NCBI RefSeq assembly: GCF_030053415.1
Contig: NZ_JASGBJ010000001.1
Coordinates: 310,001-374,000, forward strand
DNA length: 64,000 bases
Reading direction: 5' to 3'
Source: Marinobacter sp. CHS3-4
GTDB taxonomy: Bacteria > Pseudomonadota > Gammaproteobacteria > Pseudomonadales > Oleiphilaceae
Shown piece after piece: positions 17,122 to 27,672 of this stretch. How positions within the stretch are numbered: the first letter of the stretch is position 1; each line of letters opens with the position of its first letter. The position numbers were made by a program, and so were the translations under genes. Below the pieces are notes generated by a model. The model was not told where the DNA came from, did not search any database, and saw only the letters and a program-made list of their open reading frames with translations.

Positions 17122-19629
17122 CTAAGTTTCTTCGCGGGGTGGGCGTTCCACCACTTTGCGTTTGCCTTTGGCAGAGCGACTCAGGGACTTGATACCGTCT
17201 GCGTCAAACGCGTCCACACGGATCACGTCATACAGCGCTTCCAGTGCTTCCAGCAGCTTGTCGCACTCTTCCTTTTTCACCACGCCCTGTTCACAGGCCC
17301 AGTCCACCAATTCCTTGCGCTGGTGGCCCATCAGCAAGTCGATGCCGCCCAGCTGGTCCTCATCCCGATTGCGCATCGCGTCGTGCAGTCGATCGCGCAT
17401 CTCCTTGGTCTCGTTGGCCAGACGGTACGCATTCAGTACCCGGCCCAGCGGATCGTCCGGGTCGGTGTTGAAGTAGCTGCCGCGGCTGATGCGCTGGCGC
17501 AACGGGGTGTCTTTGACGATGCTGTTCGCAACCTCGGTGCCCAGCTTGTCGTCGGGGCCATTCAGGCCGGTGGCGCCGAGCGGGAACACCAGAATACGCA
17601 AGGGCCAGCGCAGAGCCGGCACCGGGAAGTTGATGATCAGCTCACGCATGGACAGCTTCAGGTCCCGCAGACTGGTCTGCAGGCACCATTCCACGATCGG
17701 GCGCTGATCATCCGGATATCCCTCTTCATGCCATTGCTTGATCACCGCACTGGCGTAATACAGATGGACCAGGCAGTCCGCCATCCGGCCAGACAGGCGT
17801 TGGCGGGCTTTGAGGCCGCCACCGACCGACAACAGCGTGACGTCGGTCATCAGGGCGAATGCCGAGGAGAACCTAGCCAGTTGACGATAGGCGGACTGAA
17901 TGTTGCCTTGCCGTGGGACCGGCTCGAGGAAGCCACCGGTTAACGCCAGTACGGTGGAGCGCAGGGCGTTGCGGGTCGTGTGGGCAATATGGCGATAGAA
18001 CACACCGTCGAACTTGTCCACGGCCGCGCTCTGGTCTTCCATACCCGCTGCTTCAATTTCTTCAACAATATAGGGGTGGCAGCGGATCGCGCCCTGACCA
18101 AACACCATCAGGCTGCGCGTGAGGATGTTGGCGCCTTCCACGGTAATGCCAATGGGCACCGCCTGATAGGCCCGTGCCAGGAAGTTGCGGGGTCCGGTGA
18201 TCACGCCGCGGCCAGCGACGACATCCATGGCGTGGTTGATCACTTCCCGCATCAGATCGGTGTTGCGGTATTTCAGCAGTGCGGAGGGCACCGATGGGCG
18301 TACGCCCCGGTCCAGCATGCCAGCTGTCAGCAGCCGCGCAGCGTCCATCATGTAGGTATAGCCGGCGATGGGTTCCAGAGCTTCCTGCACCCCTTCAAAC
18401 TGGCTGATGGTACGGCCGAACTGTTCGCGGGTGAGCGCGTAGGAACCGGTAGCCAGACTGGCCACCTTGCCGGCGCCGGTACCCAGTGCCGGGAGCGACA
18501 CGGAGCGGCCGATGGACAGGCATTCCAGCAGCATTTTCCAACCTTTACCCAGCATGTCCTGACCACCGATGACCTGATCCATGGGGATAAACACGTCATT
18601 GCCCCAGGTCGGGCCGTTCATGAACACGGTGTTCATGGGCAGGTGCCGGGGACCGGAATTCACACCCTCGAGGTCTTTCGGCACCATCACGCAGGTGACG
18701 CCGATCACATCGTCATCGCCCAGCATTTTGTCCGGGTCGTACACCTTGATGGCCAGGCCGATCAGCGTGGCTACCGGCGCCAGGGTGATGTAGCGCTTGT
18801 TCCAGGTCACTTTCAGACCCAGCACCTCCTCGCCATTCCACATGCCCTTGCAGACAATGCCTTTGTCCGGAATGGCGCCAGCGTCGGAGCCGGCCACCGG
18901 AGACGTCAGCGCGAAGCACGGAATTTCTTCACCGCCGGCCAAACGGGGCAGGTAATGCCGCTTCTGGGCGTCGGTGCCGTATTCCATTAGCAGCTCGCCC
19001 GGACCGAGTGAGTTGGGCACCATCACGGTCACGGCGGTGGAGACACTGCGGGTGGAAATCTTCATGACGATTTCCGAATGGGCGGTATGGGAGAAGCCCT
19101 TGCCGCCCTGCTCCTTGGGAATCATCAGCCCAAAGAACCCGTTGTCCTTAATGAACTTCCAGACTTTGGGTGGCAGGTCGTACTCTTCGTGGGTGATCTT
19201 CCAGTCATCCAGCATTGAGCAGAGCTTTTCGACCGGGCCATCAAGGAAGGCCTGCTCTTCGCTGCTCAGTTGAGAGGGCTTGTAGTCCAGCAGGGTTGAC
19301 CAGTCTGGCTGACCGGAAAACAGTTCCCCGTCCCAGTCTACGGTGCCTGAACGCAAGGCTTCCGCCTCGGTATCCGACAGCTGCGGCAGTCGGCCACGAA
19401 CCCAGCCTAACAGAGGTTTACTGAGCTTTTCCCGACGCAGGTTTCCGGGAAGTACCAGTATCAGGGACAGTGCCAGCAAGCCACCGCCGAATAAGATACT
19501 GGCGATGTGCCATCCATCCTGAAACAGCCCGATAACGGTTGCGAGGACAAGAACACCGGCGGCCGTCGTGCCGCCGATGCCCAGATAAATGAGTACCAAG
19601 GCACTGATGAGGAGTAAAAGAAGGCTCAT
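17122..19629 (-). CDS. fadE: long-chain acyl-CoA dehydrogenase FadE
   Basis: An 835-residue acyl-CoA dehydrogenase catalysing the FAD-dependent first step of beta-oxidation. The N-terminus has two hydrophobic segments (about 1-60), then the N-terminal, middle (CFALTSPVAGSDAG) and C-terminal dehydrogenase domains, with the extra C-terminal FadE-specific region from about 540. E. coli FadE has 814 residues, so the length fits. The ATG at 19629 has GGAGAT upstream and starts directly in the membrane segment. It is separated from the beta-oxidation pair at 47-3386 and is divergent from a chemoreceptor gene. No PsrA- or FadR-like operator could be recognised in the 216-base upstream region. Confidence 0.95.
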   Translation of the reverse strand: MSLLLLLISALVLIYLGIGGTTAAGVLVLATVIGLFQDGWHIASILFGGGLLALSLILVLPGNLRREKLSKPLLGWVRGRLPQLSDTEAEALRSGTVDWDGELFSGQPDWSTLLDYKPSQLSSEEQAFLDGPVEKLCSMLDDWKITHEEYDLPPKVWKFIKDNGFFGLMIPKEQGGKGFSHTAHSEIVMKISTRSVSTAVTVMVPNSLGPGELLMEYGTDAQKRHYLPRLAGGEEIPCFALTSPVAGSDAGAIPDKGIVCKGMWNGEEVLGLKVTWNKRYITLAPVATLIGLAIKVYDPDKMLGDDDVIGVTCVMVPKDLEGVNSGPRHLPMNTVFMNGPTWGNDVFIPMDQVIGGQDMLGKGWKMLLECLSIGRSVSLPALGTGAGKVASLATGSYALTREQFGRTISQFEGVQEALEPIAGYTYMMDAARLLTAGMLDRGVRPSVPSALLKYRNTDLMREVINHAMDVVAGRGVITGPRNFLARAYQAVPIGITVEGANILTRSLMVFGQGAIRCHPYIVEEIEAAGMEDQSAAVDKFDGVFYRHIAHTTRNALRSTVLALTGGFLEPVPRQGNIQSAYRQLARFSSAFALMTDVTLLSVGGGLKARQRLSGRMADCLVHLYYASAVIKQWHEEGYPDDQRPIVEWCLQTSLRDLKLSMRELIINFPVPALRWPLRILVFPLGATGLNGPDDKLGTEVANSIVKDTPLRQRISRGSYFNTDPDDPLGRVLNAYRLANETKEMRDRLHDAMRNRDEDQLGGIDLLMGHQRKELVDWACEQGVVKKEECDKLLEALEALYDVIRVDAFDADGIKSLSRSAKGKRKVVERPPREET

Positions 19630-19845
19630 GGGAGATCTCCATATCCTGATTGCTTTGACGTAAAGCGTGGTTTTTACCATCGGTCAAATACCACGCAGTT
19701 GCAAGCATCAGGCTCGGCGGAAGCAATTATTGATCGGCGTGATGAAAAGGATTGTCAAATAGCGGAGGAAAATGACGTAAAGAATGATCTGAATTTCAAC
19801 TTTTCATGAATAACCCCGCACGCTAACAATAAACAGGAGAGCCAA

Positions 19846-21489
19846 ATGTTTGGCCAGCTAACTATCGCGAAACGCCTTGCTCTTGGCTTTGGGTTGATTC
19901 TGTCCTTGATGATTGTCATCACGCTGATCGGTAACAACCGGGTTGGCTTTATCGATCGGACCCTGACAGAGGTGGGGGATGGAGCGGCAGTGAAACAGCG
20001 GTATGCGATCAATTTCCGGGGTAGCGTACACGACCGTGCCATTGCGATTCGCGACGCCGTACTGGTTGAAAACGATCAGGCTTTGGAAACACATCTCGAC
20101 GATATCGAGCGCCTGAAAGACTTCTATCGGGATTCCGCAGGTCCCATGGATCGAATGTTTCGTGAGAATGGCGCTACCGATCGTGAAAAACAGCTGTTGG
20201 GTGCGATCAAGGATATTCAGCGCCGGTCGCTGGCTCTGACGGATGAATTGCTGGCGATGCGCCAGAACGGAGATATTGAAGGCTCAAGGGACTTTCTGCT
20301 GCAGGATGTGTCGGGCGCATACAGCGAGTGGCTGAACCGGGTCAACGCGTTCATTGATTATCAGGAAGATGTGATCGCCGGGGACGTTGATGCGGTCAGG
20401 GATACGGCCAGCGGTTTTAATACCTTGATACTGTCTGTGACTGGCGGTGCGGTTCTTCTCAGTGTTCTGGTGGCCTGGATCATCATTCGCAGCATCAAGA
20501 GAATCCTGGGCGGTGAGCCCGAAGAAGTTGCAAGTGCCATTCGCCGCCTGGCTGATGGTGAGCTGGATCAGGAGATCCAGACCGACTATCCCGACAGCGT
20601 GATGGGCGCTGTTCAGGACACCATCAATCGCCTTGCACAGATCATCCAGGAAGTGCGCTCTGCGGCAGAAGAGTTGTCTAAATCTTCTTCCGAGCTTGAG
20701 AGTACCTCGGAAAGCAACAGCCAGCAGATCCGTGTCCAGGCCAGCGAGGCCGAACAGATGGCCACTGCAGTCAATGAAATGGCGGCCACCGTGAACGAAG
20801 TCGCCGGCTTTGCGGCTAATGCGGCCAATGCAACTCAGAAAGCGGATGTCGAAGTTGAAGGCGGTAACCGGGTGGTTCATCAGACCAACAACTCGATCGC
20901 CCAGCTGGCCGACAAATTGGAAGAGGCAGCGCAAACCGTCCAGCGGGTGTCCAGCGACAGCGCCAACATTGAGAAAATCATCGAGGTCATCAACGCCATC
21001 GCCGAGCAGACCAACCTTTTGGCGCTTAATGCGGCTATCGAGGCTGCCCGCGCCGGCACTCACGGTCGAGGTTTTGCGGTGGTCGCGGACGAGGTGCGAT
21101 CGCTGGCCTCCAGAACCCAGGATTCCACGCGGGAAATCCAGGACATGGTTGGCACCCTGCAGACCGGCGCCGGCGAGGCAGCTGATGTTATGGAAAGCAG
21201 CCGGGAATTGGCCCGCATCACTGTTGACCAAACCAAAGAGGCAGAAGCCGCCCTGTCACGGATTCGCGAGGAAGTCGGTTCCATCAACGACATGAACGCG
21301 CAGATTGCCAGCGCGGCGGAAGAGCAGAGTTCGGTGGCCGAGGAAGTGAATCGAAACATCAGCCGCATTCACGACGCCACCGTTGAAACGTCGGCCGGTT
21401 CAGACCAGGTGGCTGGCGCTAGCCGCGATCTGGCGGTTCTGGCAGGGCAATTGCGATCGCGGGTCAGCGTCTTCCGTTTGAAGGACTGA
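19846..21489 (+). CDS. methyl-accepting chemotaxis protein
   Basis: A 547-residue chemoreceptor. TM1 (about 9-30), a four-helix-bundle periplasmic sensor, TM2 (about 190-212), a HAMP domain (213-265) and the cytoplasmic signalling domain with the hairpin-tip motif [20 protein letters not shown] and the following [15 protein letters not shown]. No C-terminal CheR-binding pentapeptide is present (it ends SVFRLKD). The ligand is unknown. AGGAGA precedes the ATG. Its TGA abuts the TCA of the convergent transporter (TGATCA at 21487-21492). Confidence 0.94.
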   Translation: MFGQLTIAKRLALGFGLILSLMIVITLIGNNRVGFIDRTLTEVGDGAAVKQRYAINFRGSVHDRAIAIRDAVLVENDQALETHLDDIERLKDFYRDSAGPMDRMFRENGATDREKQLLGAIKDIQRRSLALTDELLAMRQNGDIEGSRDFLLQDVSGAYSEWLNRVNAFIDYQEDVIAGDVDAVRDTASGFNTLILSVTGGAVLLSVLVAWIIIRSIKRILGGEPEEVASAIRRLADGELDQEIQTDYPDSVMGAVQDTINRLAQIIQEVRSAAEELSKSSSELESTSESNSQQIRVQASEAEQMATAVNEMAATVNEVAGFAANAANATQKADVEVEGGNRVVHQTNNSIAQLADKLEEAAQTVQRVSSDSANIEKIIEVINAIAEQTNLLALNAAIEAARAGTHGRGFAVVADEVRSLASRTQDSTREIQDMVGTLQTGAGEAADVMESSRELARITVDQTKEAEAALSRIREEVGSINDMNAQIASAAEEQSSVAEEVNRNISRIHDATVETSAGSDQVAGASRDLAVLAGQLRSRVSVFRLKD

Positions 21490-22377
21490 TCACACGTAAC
21501 CGGCGGCAAACACCAGGCCAAGCACAATCGGCATCACCACCAGACTGCCCAGATTACTGATCAGTACCAGAGAAGCCACCTTGTGTGGCTCTTGCTGGTA
21601 CTGTTCCGCCACCATGTAGTTCAGTACGGCCGGTGGCAGGGCGGCGAATACCCACAACGCTGCAATCTGGAGCCCCGGCAGGTCCAGAACCGCAATCATG
21701 GGCCAGGCCAGGATCAGCCCGGAGGCAGGGCAGGCGATCGCACCCAGAAGGCCCAGCTTCCAGTCGCTGAAATCCACATCCAGCATCCGGACGCCCAGAG
21801 CAAACAGCATCAGCGGTATGCACACGCCACCCAGCATATTCAGGGTTTCCAGCAACCAGTCTGGCAGTGCCACCCCGCTGAAATTCACTGCCAGACCCGC
21901 AAGGCTGGCAAACACGATGGGCAGGCGCAGTCGTTTCAGAATGGAGGTGTGTGGGTCCAGCATGTGCAGCCCGAACGAGAAGTGCAGCAGCATTTCCACG
22001 ATGAACAACACAACGGCCGCAGGCAGCGCTGCATCGCCAAAGGCCAGGACCAGCAGCGGTATCCCCATATTGCCGCTGTTGTTGAACATCATCGGCGGAA
22101 GGAAGGTTTTCAGATTCAGGTTCAGGGCCTTGGCCGGGGGGTAGAGGACAACGCCCGAACCCAGCACAACGACTGTGGCGCCCAGTGCCAGTTGCGCGTA
22201 TTCCTGCAGTGGCGCCTGTTTGTCGGCCAGCACGGCAAACACTAGCATCGGCACGAACAGCTCCATGTTCAGTACGTTCAAGCCCTTGATATCCGGCGTG
22301 CGGTAGCGGCCATAGAGGGCGCCACAACCGGCAATCAGAAACACCGGCAACATCGTGGACAGAATCTGGGCAATCAT
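21490..22377 (-). CDS. AEC family transporter
   Basis: A 295-residue inner-membrane protein of the auxin efflux carrier family with about ten hydrophobic segments in two halves. Bacterial members such as MleP and MdcF carry malate or malonate; the substrate here is unknown. AAGGAG lies upstream of the ATG at 22377. It converges on the chemoreceptor gene without any spacer and faces the PatB-like gene. Confidence 0.88.
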   Translation of the reverse strand: MIAQILSTMLPVFLIAGCGALYGRYRTPDIKGLNVLNMELFVPMLVFAVLADKQAPLQEYAQLALGATVVVLGSGVVLYPPAKALNLNLKTFLPPMMFNNSGNMGIPLLVLAFGDAALPAAVVLFIVEMLLHFSFGLHMLDPHTSILKRLRLPIVFASLAGLAVNFSGVALPDWLLETLNMLGGVCIPLMLFALGVRMLDVDFSDWKLGLLGAIACPASGLILAWPMIAVLDLPGLQIAALWVFAALPPAVLNYMVAEQYQQEPHKVASLVLISNLGSLVVMPIVLGLVFAAGYV

Positions 22378-22561
22378 CGAACGCTCTCCTTGCAGGCGCT
22401 AAAGGCGCAAACAAACCGTTAGGTTCGCAAGTATCAGGGGCCGTGAGCAAGTGAAAGCCGGGCGAATGCGACCAATGGCGAATGGGTCGGAGCACTGTGT
22501 TGCAGTCGCCGGTGCAGGCACACAGAATAATAGGACCTCATTGAGCCAGCGGAGATCTGCT

Positions 22562-23737
22562 TTGAACCACCTTTTTGACCAGCCATTTTCACGAGCCAAT
22601 ACCGGAGCGGTGAAGTACGACGCCCGCGAGGCCGTATTTGGCCGCGAGGATGTCATTCCCCTATGGGTCGCGGATATGGATTTCGCGGCGCCGGAACCGG
22701 TGGTTACTGCGCTGACGGAACGGGCAAAACATCCGGCATACGGCTACACGCTCTATCCCGACAGCCTCTATGACGCCATGATCGACTGGTATCGGGATCG
22801 ACATGGTTGGACCATCGAAAGGGACTGGATTCAGCTGGTGCCGGGCGTGGTTCCATCCCTTCATGCTGCCGCGATGGCGTTCGCTGAGGCCGGTGAGGGG
22901 ATCATTATTCAGCCCCCGGTTTATCCGCCTTTCTTTAGCGCCATCCAGAAAACCGGGCGCCGTGTGGTGGAAAATCCGTTGATCGAGGAACACGGGGATT
23001 ACCGGATGGATCTGGCCCATCTGGAGGCATGCGCTGCGGCCGAGGACGTGCGAATTCTTCAGCTTTGCTCCCCTCACAACCCGGTTGGGCGGGTCTGGCG
23101 GCGTGATGAGCTTGAAGCGGTCCTGGACATTGCCCGGCGCCACAACCTGGTGGTGGTTTCTGACGAGATTCACTGTGATCTGGTGTTCCCGGACAAGCCA
23201 GCGCACACCATGCTGGGCCTGTTGGCCCGGGATGATGATGCCCTGGTAACCACGGTCGCGCCCAGTAAAACGTTCAATCTGCCCGGTCTTGGGTTATCTG
23301 CCCTGGTTGTGCAGAATCCCGACCTGCGGGCGGCCATGAGGCAAGTTTTTGATTCCATGCACATGTTGCAATGCAACCCTTTCAGTATGACCGGTTTCGA
23401 GGCGGGCTATCGCCATGGCGGTCCCTGGCTGGGTGAGTTGCTGGTTTACCTGCAAGGTAATCGGGACTTTGTCATTGATAGCCTCAGGCGCCGGGTGCCT
23501 CCCATCAAAGTGCGGGAACCCGAGGGGTGTTATTTGCTCTGGCTGGATTGTCGGGAACTTGGGTTGGACGATAAGGCGTTGAGAGCCTTCTTCGTGGATC
23601 AGGCCGGTGTGGGGCTTAATCCGGGGCAGACGTTTGGACGCCAGGGCAGCGGTTTCATGCGTCTTAATCTGGCATGCCCGAGAGTTACCCTGGAGCGCGC
23701 GCTTGATGCGATCGCCGGCGCCTACGAAACTTTCTAG
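22562..23737 (+). CDS. PatB/MalY-type aminotransferase, putative cystathionine beta-lyase
   Basis: A 391-residue PLP enzyme of fold type I. VIPLWVADMDFAAPEPV near the N-terminus and the PLP lysine Lys236 in APSKTFNLPG are typical of PatB/MalY proteins, which split cystathionine or cysteine conjugates into homocysteine or thiol, pyruvate and ammonia. I place the start at a TTG (22562) because GGAGAT lies 5 bases upstream and the family usually starts about 12 residues before this conserved block; the upstream open frame (from 22451) has no family resemblance. Its TAG is shared with the convergent EamA gene as CTAG at 23734-23737. Confidence 0.87.
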   Translation: MNHLFDQPFSRANTGAVKYDAREAVFGREDVIPLWVADMDFAAPEPVVTALTERAKHPAYGYTLYPDSLYDAMIDWYRDRHGWTIERDWIQLVPGVVPSLHAAAMAFAEAGEGIIIQPPVYPPFFSAIQKTGRRVVENPLIEEHGDYRMDLAHLEACAAAEDVRILQLCSPHNPVGRVWRRDELEAVLDIARRHNLVVVSDEIHCDLVFPDKPAHTMLGLLARDDDALVTTVAPSKTFNLPGLGLSALVVQNPDLRAAMRQVFDSMHMLQCNPFSMTGFEAGYRHGGPWLGELLVYLQGNRDFVIDSLRRRVPPIKVREPEGCYLLWLDCRELGLDDKALRAFFVDQAGVGLNPGQTFGRQGSGFMRLNLACPRVTLERALDAIAGAYETF

Positions 23738-24663
23738 CGCTTTTGCCTGGCCTGAGTCGCCAGCAGTAGCCCCACCAGAATCAGGGTGCCACCCACGAGA
23801 TGGAAGCCACTTAACCGCTCACCCAGGAACAGACCCGCTAACACCGCGGCGTACATCGGAGTCAGATACATGAAAATGGCCGCCTTTGAAGGGCCGATTC
23901 GATGTACCCCATGATTCCAGCAGGCGTACGCCATGATGCCGGGGAAAATGGCCACATAAAGCATGGGCGGCACCGTTGATTTCGACACCTCGAAGCCACC
24001 GGATATGAACATCAGGTCGACAAGATAGAAAGGCAGAATCACCACGGCGCCGAATGCAATCTGGGCCGTCAGGAAGGTCAGCGCGGGCAAGGGCACTGAC
24101 TGGCGTCGCAACAGCACCGAAAACAGACCCCAGCTGGACACCGCCAGAACCATAATCAGATCACCAGGATGGGCCTGCAAGCCGGTCAATGTGGACAGTT
24201 TGCCTTTGGCAACCACCGTTACGATGCCGGCGATGGCCAGGGCAATGCCCAGCGCCTGGATGGGCCGTGTTCGATCGCCCAGAATCAACCATGCCAGTAG
24301 GGCTACCATGATCGGGATGGTGGCGTTAATCAGCGCGATGTTGGTGGCGGACGTGGTCAGCGCCGCCAGATACAGCAGCGAATTGAACGCGCCCACGCTG
24401 AAGGTCGCCAGGGCCAGAATGGAGCGCCAGTGCTGACGAATGGTGTCGCGATGACGAATCACGCCGGGCAGGCCAAAGGGCAGAAGGATGCACAACGCAA
24501 TGATCCAGCGCCAGAACGACATGGACATGGGCGGTATCTCGCCCACGGTACCTTTGGCCACCACCGCATTGCCCGCCCAGAACAACGGAGTGAGTATCAG
24601 GCCAAGGTAGGCCAGCCATAATGGCGAGGCCGACGGGGTGGATGAGCGATCAGGTTGCGCCAA
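23734..24663 (-). CDS. EamA/DMT family transporter
   Basis: A 309-residue inner-membrane protein with about ten hydrophobic segments in two EamA repeats; probable exporter of unknown substrate. It begins with a TTG at 24663, only 3 bases after the TAA of the upstream aspartoacylase-like gene; GGGGGAG inside the end of that gene is its ribosome-binding site. A close ATG at 24667 is out of frame. The spacing suggests translational coupling with the upstream gene. Confidence 0.88.
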   Translation of the reverse strand: MAQPDRSSTPSASPLWLAYLGLILTPLFWAGNAVVAKGTVGEIPPMSMSFWRWIIALCILLPFGLPGVIRHRDTIRQHWRSILALATFSVGAFNSLLYLAALTTSATNIALINATIPIMVALLAWLILGDRTRPIQALGIALAIAGIVTVVAKGKLSTLTGLQAHPGDLIMVLAVSSWGLFSVLLRRQSVPLPALTFLTAQIAFGAVVILPFYLVDLMFISGGFEVSKSTVPPMLYVAIFPGIMAYACWNHGVHRIGPSKAAIFMYLTPMYAAVLAGLFLGERLSGFHLVGGTLILVGLLLATQARQKR

Positions 24664-24666
24664 ACA

Positions 24667-25890
24667 TTACTCCCCCGGCACCTCGGCTTCTGTGCCCACG
24701 TGGTAAGCGGCAAAACCCGCCATCACCACCTGATCCACCGCCATGCCAATGATTCGGCCATCGCTTTCAGCCCTAATCGGGTGCTGGGCATTGGTGATGG
24801 GGTCTGAAACATAGCCCAGAATCTGGCCTTTGGTGACTTCGTCCCCCAGTTCGATATCACTGAACAGAATGCCGCCATGGCTGGCACGAATCCATTCCGA
24901 GTCGTAATAGATGGGCTCTGGGTCGCCCCATACGAACATGCGGGAAATCATGCCCTGGCGCTCCATTAAACTGGTCAGGCTGTTAACCCCGGCCTCGATC
25001 TGATGTTCCTGAATACGGTGGGACTCACCGGCCTCCATAGTGACAGTGGTAACGCCTGCCGCAACCGCCGCCGTTCGCAGCATGCCGATTGAGCCCGAGC
25101 TGTGGACCACTGCCATCCCATCAAACCCTTCTGTGAGACTGGCCACGTCCGGATTGTTCATGTCGGCACGAAGCTGCGGCAGGTTAGTCCGCTTGAGCGA
25201 TCCGGTATGGATGTCCACCAGCATCGTGCAGTTCCGGATGATGTTTTTGAACAACGAGTGGGCGATGCGATCAGCCAGACTGCCGTTGGTGCTCCCCGGA
25301 AAATGCCGGTTGAGATCTCGCCGGTCCGGCAGGTAACGGGTGCCCTGCTGGAAGCCAGGCAGATTCACGATGGGAATGCCGACCACACTGCCGGACAGCT
25401 TTTCCGGGTCCAGGTCATACATGGTGCGCCGGATAATCTCGATGCCGTTCAGTTCATCCCCATGAATGGCGCCCGTCAGGCACAGCGTCGGGCCGGGATT
25501 GACGCCGTTGACCACCAGAACCGGCGTAGGCTGTGAGAGACCGGCGATCTGAATGCCGGGTGACCAGGCCAGACGGGTAGCGGTACCGGGAAGTACCTCC
25601 TTGCCCAGCAGTGTTAATGGCTTGGCCTGCCTGGCGGGTGCCTGTTCTGGTTTCTTTTCCGGCTGTTGCTCTGACGCCACCTGTTGGGCATCCGTTTCGT
25701 CAACCGGCTCGGGCGCCGATCTGGCTTGCGTCTCTGGCGGCTCTGTAACTTCTTTCAGGTCGATATCGGGGGCCACCTCTTGATTAGAACTTTCTGAGCT
25801 TTCAGCCAGGACGAGACCCGGCAGCCAGAAGACCGCCACGAGCAGAAGTATCGGGGGCAAATTGTGTGTGTGGGTCCGTGCAAACAGCAT
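24667..25890 (-). CDS. exported succinylglutamate desuccinylase/aspartoacylase family protein
   Basis: A 407-residue zinc carboxypeptidase-like hydrolase. It has an N-terminal signal sequence (about 12-30), an acidic Gln/Glu/Pro-rich linker (about 31-90), and a catalytic domain with the zinc-binding motifs GAIHGDELNG and VDIHTG and the RRDLNRHFPG motif. The C-terminal beta-barrel follows. The family removes acyl groups from amino acids or acts on amide bonds; the substrate is unknown. The exported form with a low-complexity linker suggests a periplasmic role. GTGAGGAA precedes the ATG. It lies upstream of, and close to, an EamA transporter. Confidence 0.85.
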   Translation of the reverse strand: MLFARTHTHNLPPILLLVAVFWLPGLVLAESSESSNQEVAPDIDLKEVTEPPETQARSAPEPVDETDAQQVASEQQPEKKPEQAPARQAKPLTLLGKEVLPGTATRLAWSPGIQIAGLSQPTPVLVVNGVNPGPTLCLTGAIHGDELNGIEIIRRTMYDLDPEKLSGSVVGIPIVNLPGFQQGTRYLPDRRDLNRHFPGSTNGSLADRIAHSLFKNIIRNCTMLVDIHTGSLKRTNLPQLRADMNNPDVASLTEGFDGMAVVHSSGSIGMLRTAAVAAGVTTVTMEAGESHRIQEHQIEAGVNSLTSLMERQGMISRMFVWGDPEPIYYDSEWIRASHGGILFSDIELGDEVTKGQILGYVSDPITNAQHPIRAESDGRIIGMAVDQVVMAGFAAYHVGTEAEVPGE

Positions 25891-25908
25891 AATTCCTCAC
25901 GATTTTGC

Positions 25909-27540
25909 CTAATCCAGCAACCGCCATTGATCCTGGCTCACTGCTGCTTTGTGCTCCGCCTGAAGTTTTTGCAGGTGGGCCAGGGCGGAACGCGAAGCGA
26001 CCCCATGCAGGGCTGGCGGCACATCGTCGTAGGCGCTGGCGGTCAGGGTTTTCAGGTCCGCATGGCCAAGCGATTTCAGTGCTCGCTCTATCTTGTGTTC
26101 CCGCGCCAGCCTGTGGGTGATCAGGTAGTCGATCACTTCCCCTGGGTGGCCCATCAGAAAACCATGGGCGGGCGCGATATAGGTTATGGTCTCGGTCAGC
26201 AGGTCGTACAGCGACTCGATGTAGGCTTTCATGTCCCCATCCGGCGGATTAATCACCACGGTGGAACCTTGCATGATGTGATCCCCGGAAAACAGCAGCT
26301 GCTGGTCCACCAGCAGGTAGCATACGTGGTTTGAGGCATGCCCGGGTGTATGAATCGCCTTGAGTATGCCGGCTTCGGTCACAATCAGGTCGCCGTCTTC
26401 TGGCTGGTCGTCCGGATAAAAGCTCTGGTCTTGCCCGGGGCCTTCGGGGGCTGGCAGACCAAAGACTCGGCATCCCGTTCTGGCCTTAAGCGTTGCAACA
26501 GCCGGCGAGTGGTCCATGTGGGTGTGGGTCACAATGACCTGATCAATCAAACCGCCCGTCAGCTCTAACAGCCGCTCAATGTGGCCGGCGTGGTCTGGTC
26601 CCGGATCAAGGATGGTAAATCGCTCGCGTCCCAGCACATAAGTGTTGGTACCCGGCCCGGTCATCATGCCGGGGTTGGGGGCGGTTACACGCAGCACCCC
26701 AGCAGCCACTTCGATCGCCTCGCCGGCAATGATCTCGGCACGGGTGGATCCTTCCCCTTCCGGGTCCAATTTTCGGGCTTCGTCGTAGGCCGGTGCGCCG
26801 GGCTCCAGTTCCACGGTGCGACCCTTCTTTTGGGCCGGCCAGCGCTTGCTTGGAGCCGGGTCTGGCGGGTTGGCGTGGGCGTACCGCATCACCGATTCCG
26901 TGGTATCAAAGTCATTCAGCAGGCGCAGGGTCTGGAGTGTGGGCAAGCCAAGCAGCCGGGTGCCGGCACTGTGTTCGTCCAGTGCTTGCGCAGGGCTGAT
27001 CCACAGGTGATCAATGGTTTCGGTACCGTCATGACGAGCCGTCTGGCCATCGGGTGCAGCGGTCACGAAAAATCGGGTATCAAAACGGCGCGGCGGCCCT
27101 GGCGGCGTGGTCCAGTGGCTCAGGTAAGCGAGTCGGTCCAGCGGCACTGTAAGCCCATGGCGGTGGCACAGATCGGCAAAGGAGACTTTGCCCTGAAACA
27201 GATCATCCCGGTACTGGTGAGCGGGGTGGTCGGCAGTGACCATCTGACCATCGTCGGTCTGGGCCAACAAAATACCGGCTTCCTCAAAGCATTCTCGAAC
27301 CGCGGCCAACATGTAATCGGCGCCACCCTCGTCCAGGCTCATGATCTGGCTGATGGCGGCGTCTTCCGGGCCATTGGCGTAATGCCTGGCATGAGACTCG
27401 GTGTCGTCCACAGCACCGCCAGGGAATACGTAAAAACCTGGCAGGAACACCGCGTCCCATGTTCTCTGCAACAGCAATACTTGCAGTCCTTCGTCGGTGT
27501 CTCTTGTCAGAACCAGTGTTGCGGCAGGCCGTATGTCCAT
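25909..27540 (-). CDS. Nudix hydrolase - metallo-beta-lactamase fold fusion protein
   Basis: A 543-residue two-domain enzyme. Residues 1-230 are a Nudix domain with a split box: FPGGAVDD (about 39-46) and VRECFEEAG (81-89) are separated by an insertion of about 33 residues, as in the NUDT19 type of CoA diphosphatases. From about 285 comes a metallo-beta-lactamase domain with the metal-binding HTHMDH, resembling LACTB2-type proteins, and then a short C-terminal winged-helix-like part. The ATG at 27540 has GGGAG upstream; an in-frame ATG 48 bases earlier is less likely. The fusion suggests consecutive hydrolysis of a nucleotide- or CoA-linked metabolite, which is inference. Confidence 0.87.
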   Translation of the reverse strand: MDIRPAATLVLTRDTDEGLQVLLLQRTWDAVFLPGFYVFPGGAVDDTESHARHYANGPEDAAISQIMSLDEGGADYMLAAVRECFEEAGILLAQTDDGQMVTADHPAHQYRDDLFQGKVSFADLCHRHGLTVPLDRLAYLSHWTTPPGPPRRFDTRFFVTAAPDGQTARHDGTETIDHLWISPAQALDEHSAGTRLLGLPTLQTLRLLNDFDTTESVMRYAHANPPDPAPSKRWPAQKKGRTVELEPGAPAYDEARKLDPEGEGSTRAEIIAGEAIEVAAGVLRVTAPNPGMMTGPGTNTYVLGRERFTILDPGPDHAGHIERLLELTGGLIDQVIVTHTHMDHSPAVATLKARTGCRVFGLPAPEGPGQDQSFYPDDQPEDGDLIVTEAGILKAIHTPGHASNHVCYLLVDQQLLFSGDHIMQGSTVVINPPDGDMKAYIESLYDLLTETITYIAPAHGFLMGHPGEVIDYLITHRLAREHKIERALKSLGHADLKTLTASAYDDVPPALHGVASRSALAHLQKLQAEHKAAVSQDQWRLLD

Positions 27541-27672
27541 AAAACTCCCGGTGCGATGAATAAATTGGCCAATCAATGAGCCAATCAACGATCTAACCTA
27601 TTCAGGATAGACAAAAAAACCAAGTATCATGGCCCGCCTAGCTACTCACCCGAAAGACAGGACATTCCTAAC

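Noticed and set aside
19630..19845. Flagellar sigma-28 promoter before the chemoreceptor and a PsrA/FadR-like site before fadE
   Set aside because: No adequate match to either consensus was found in the region.
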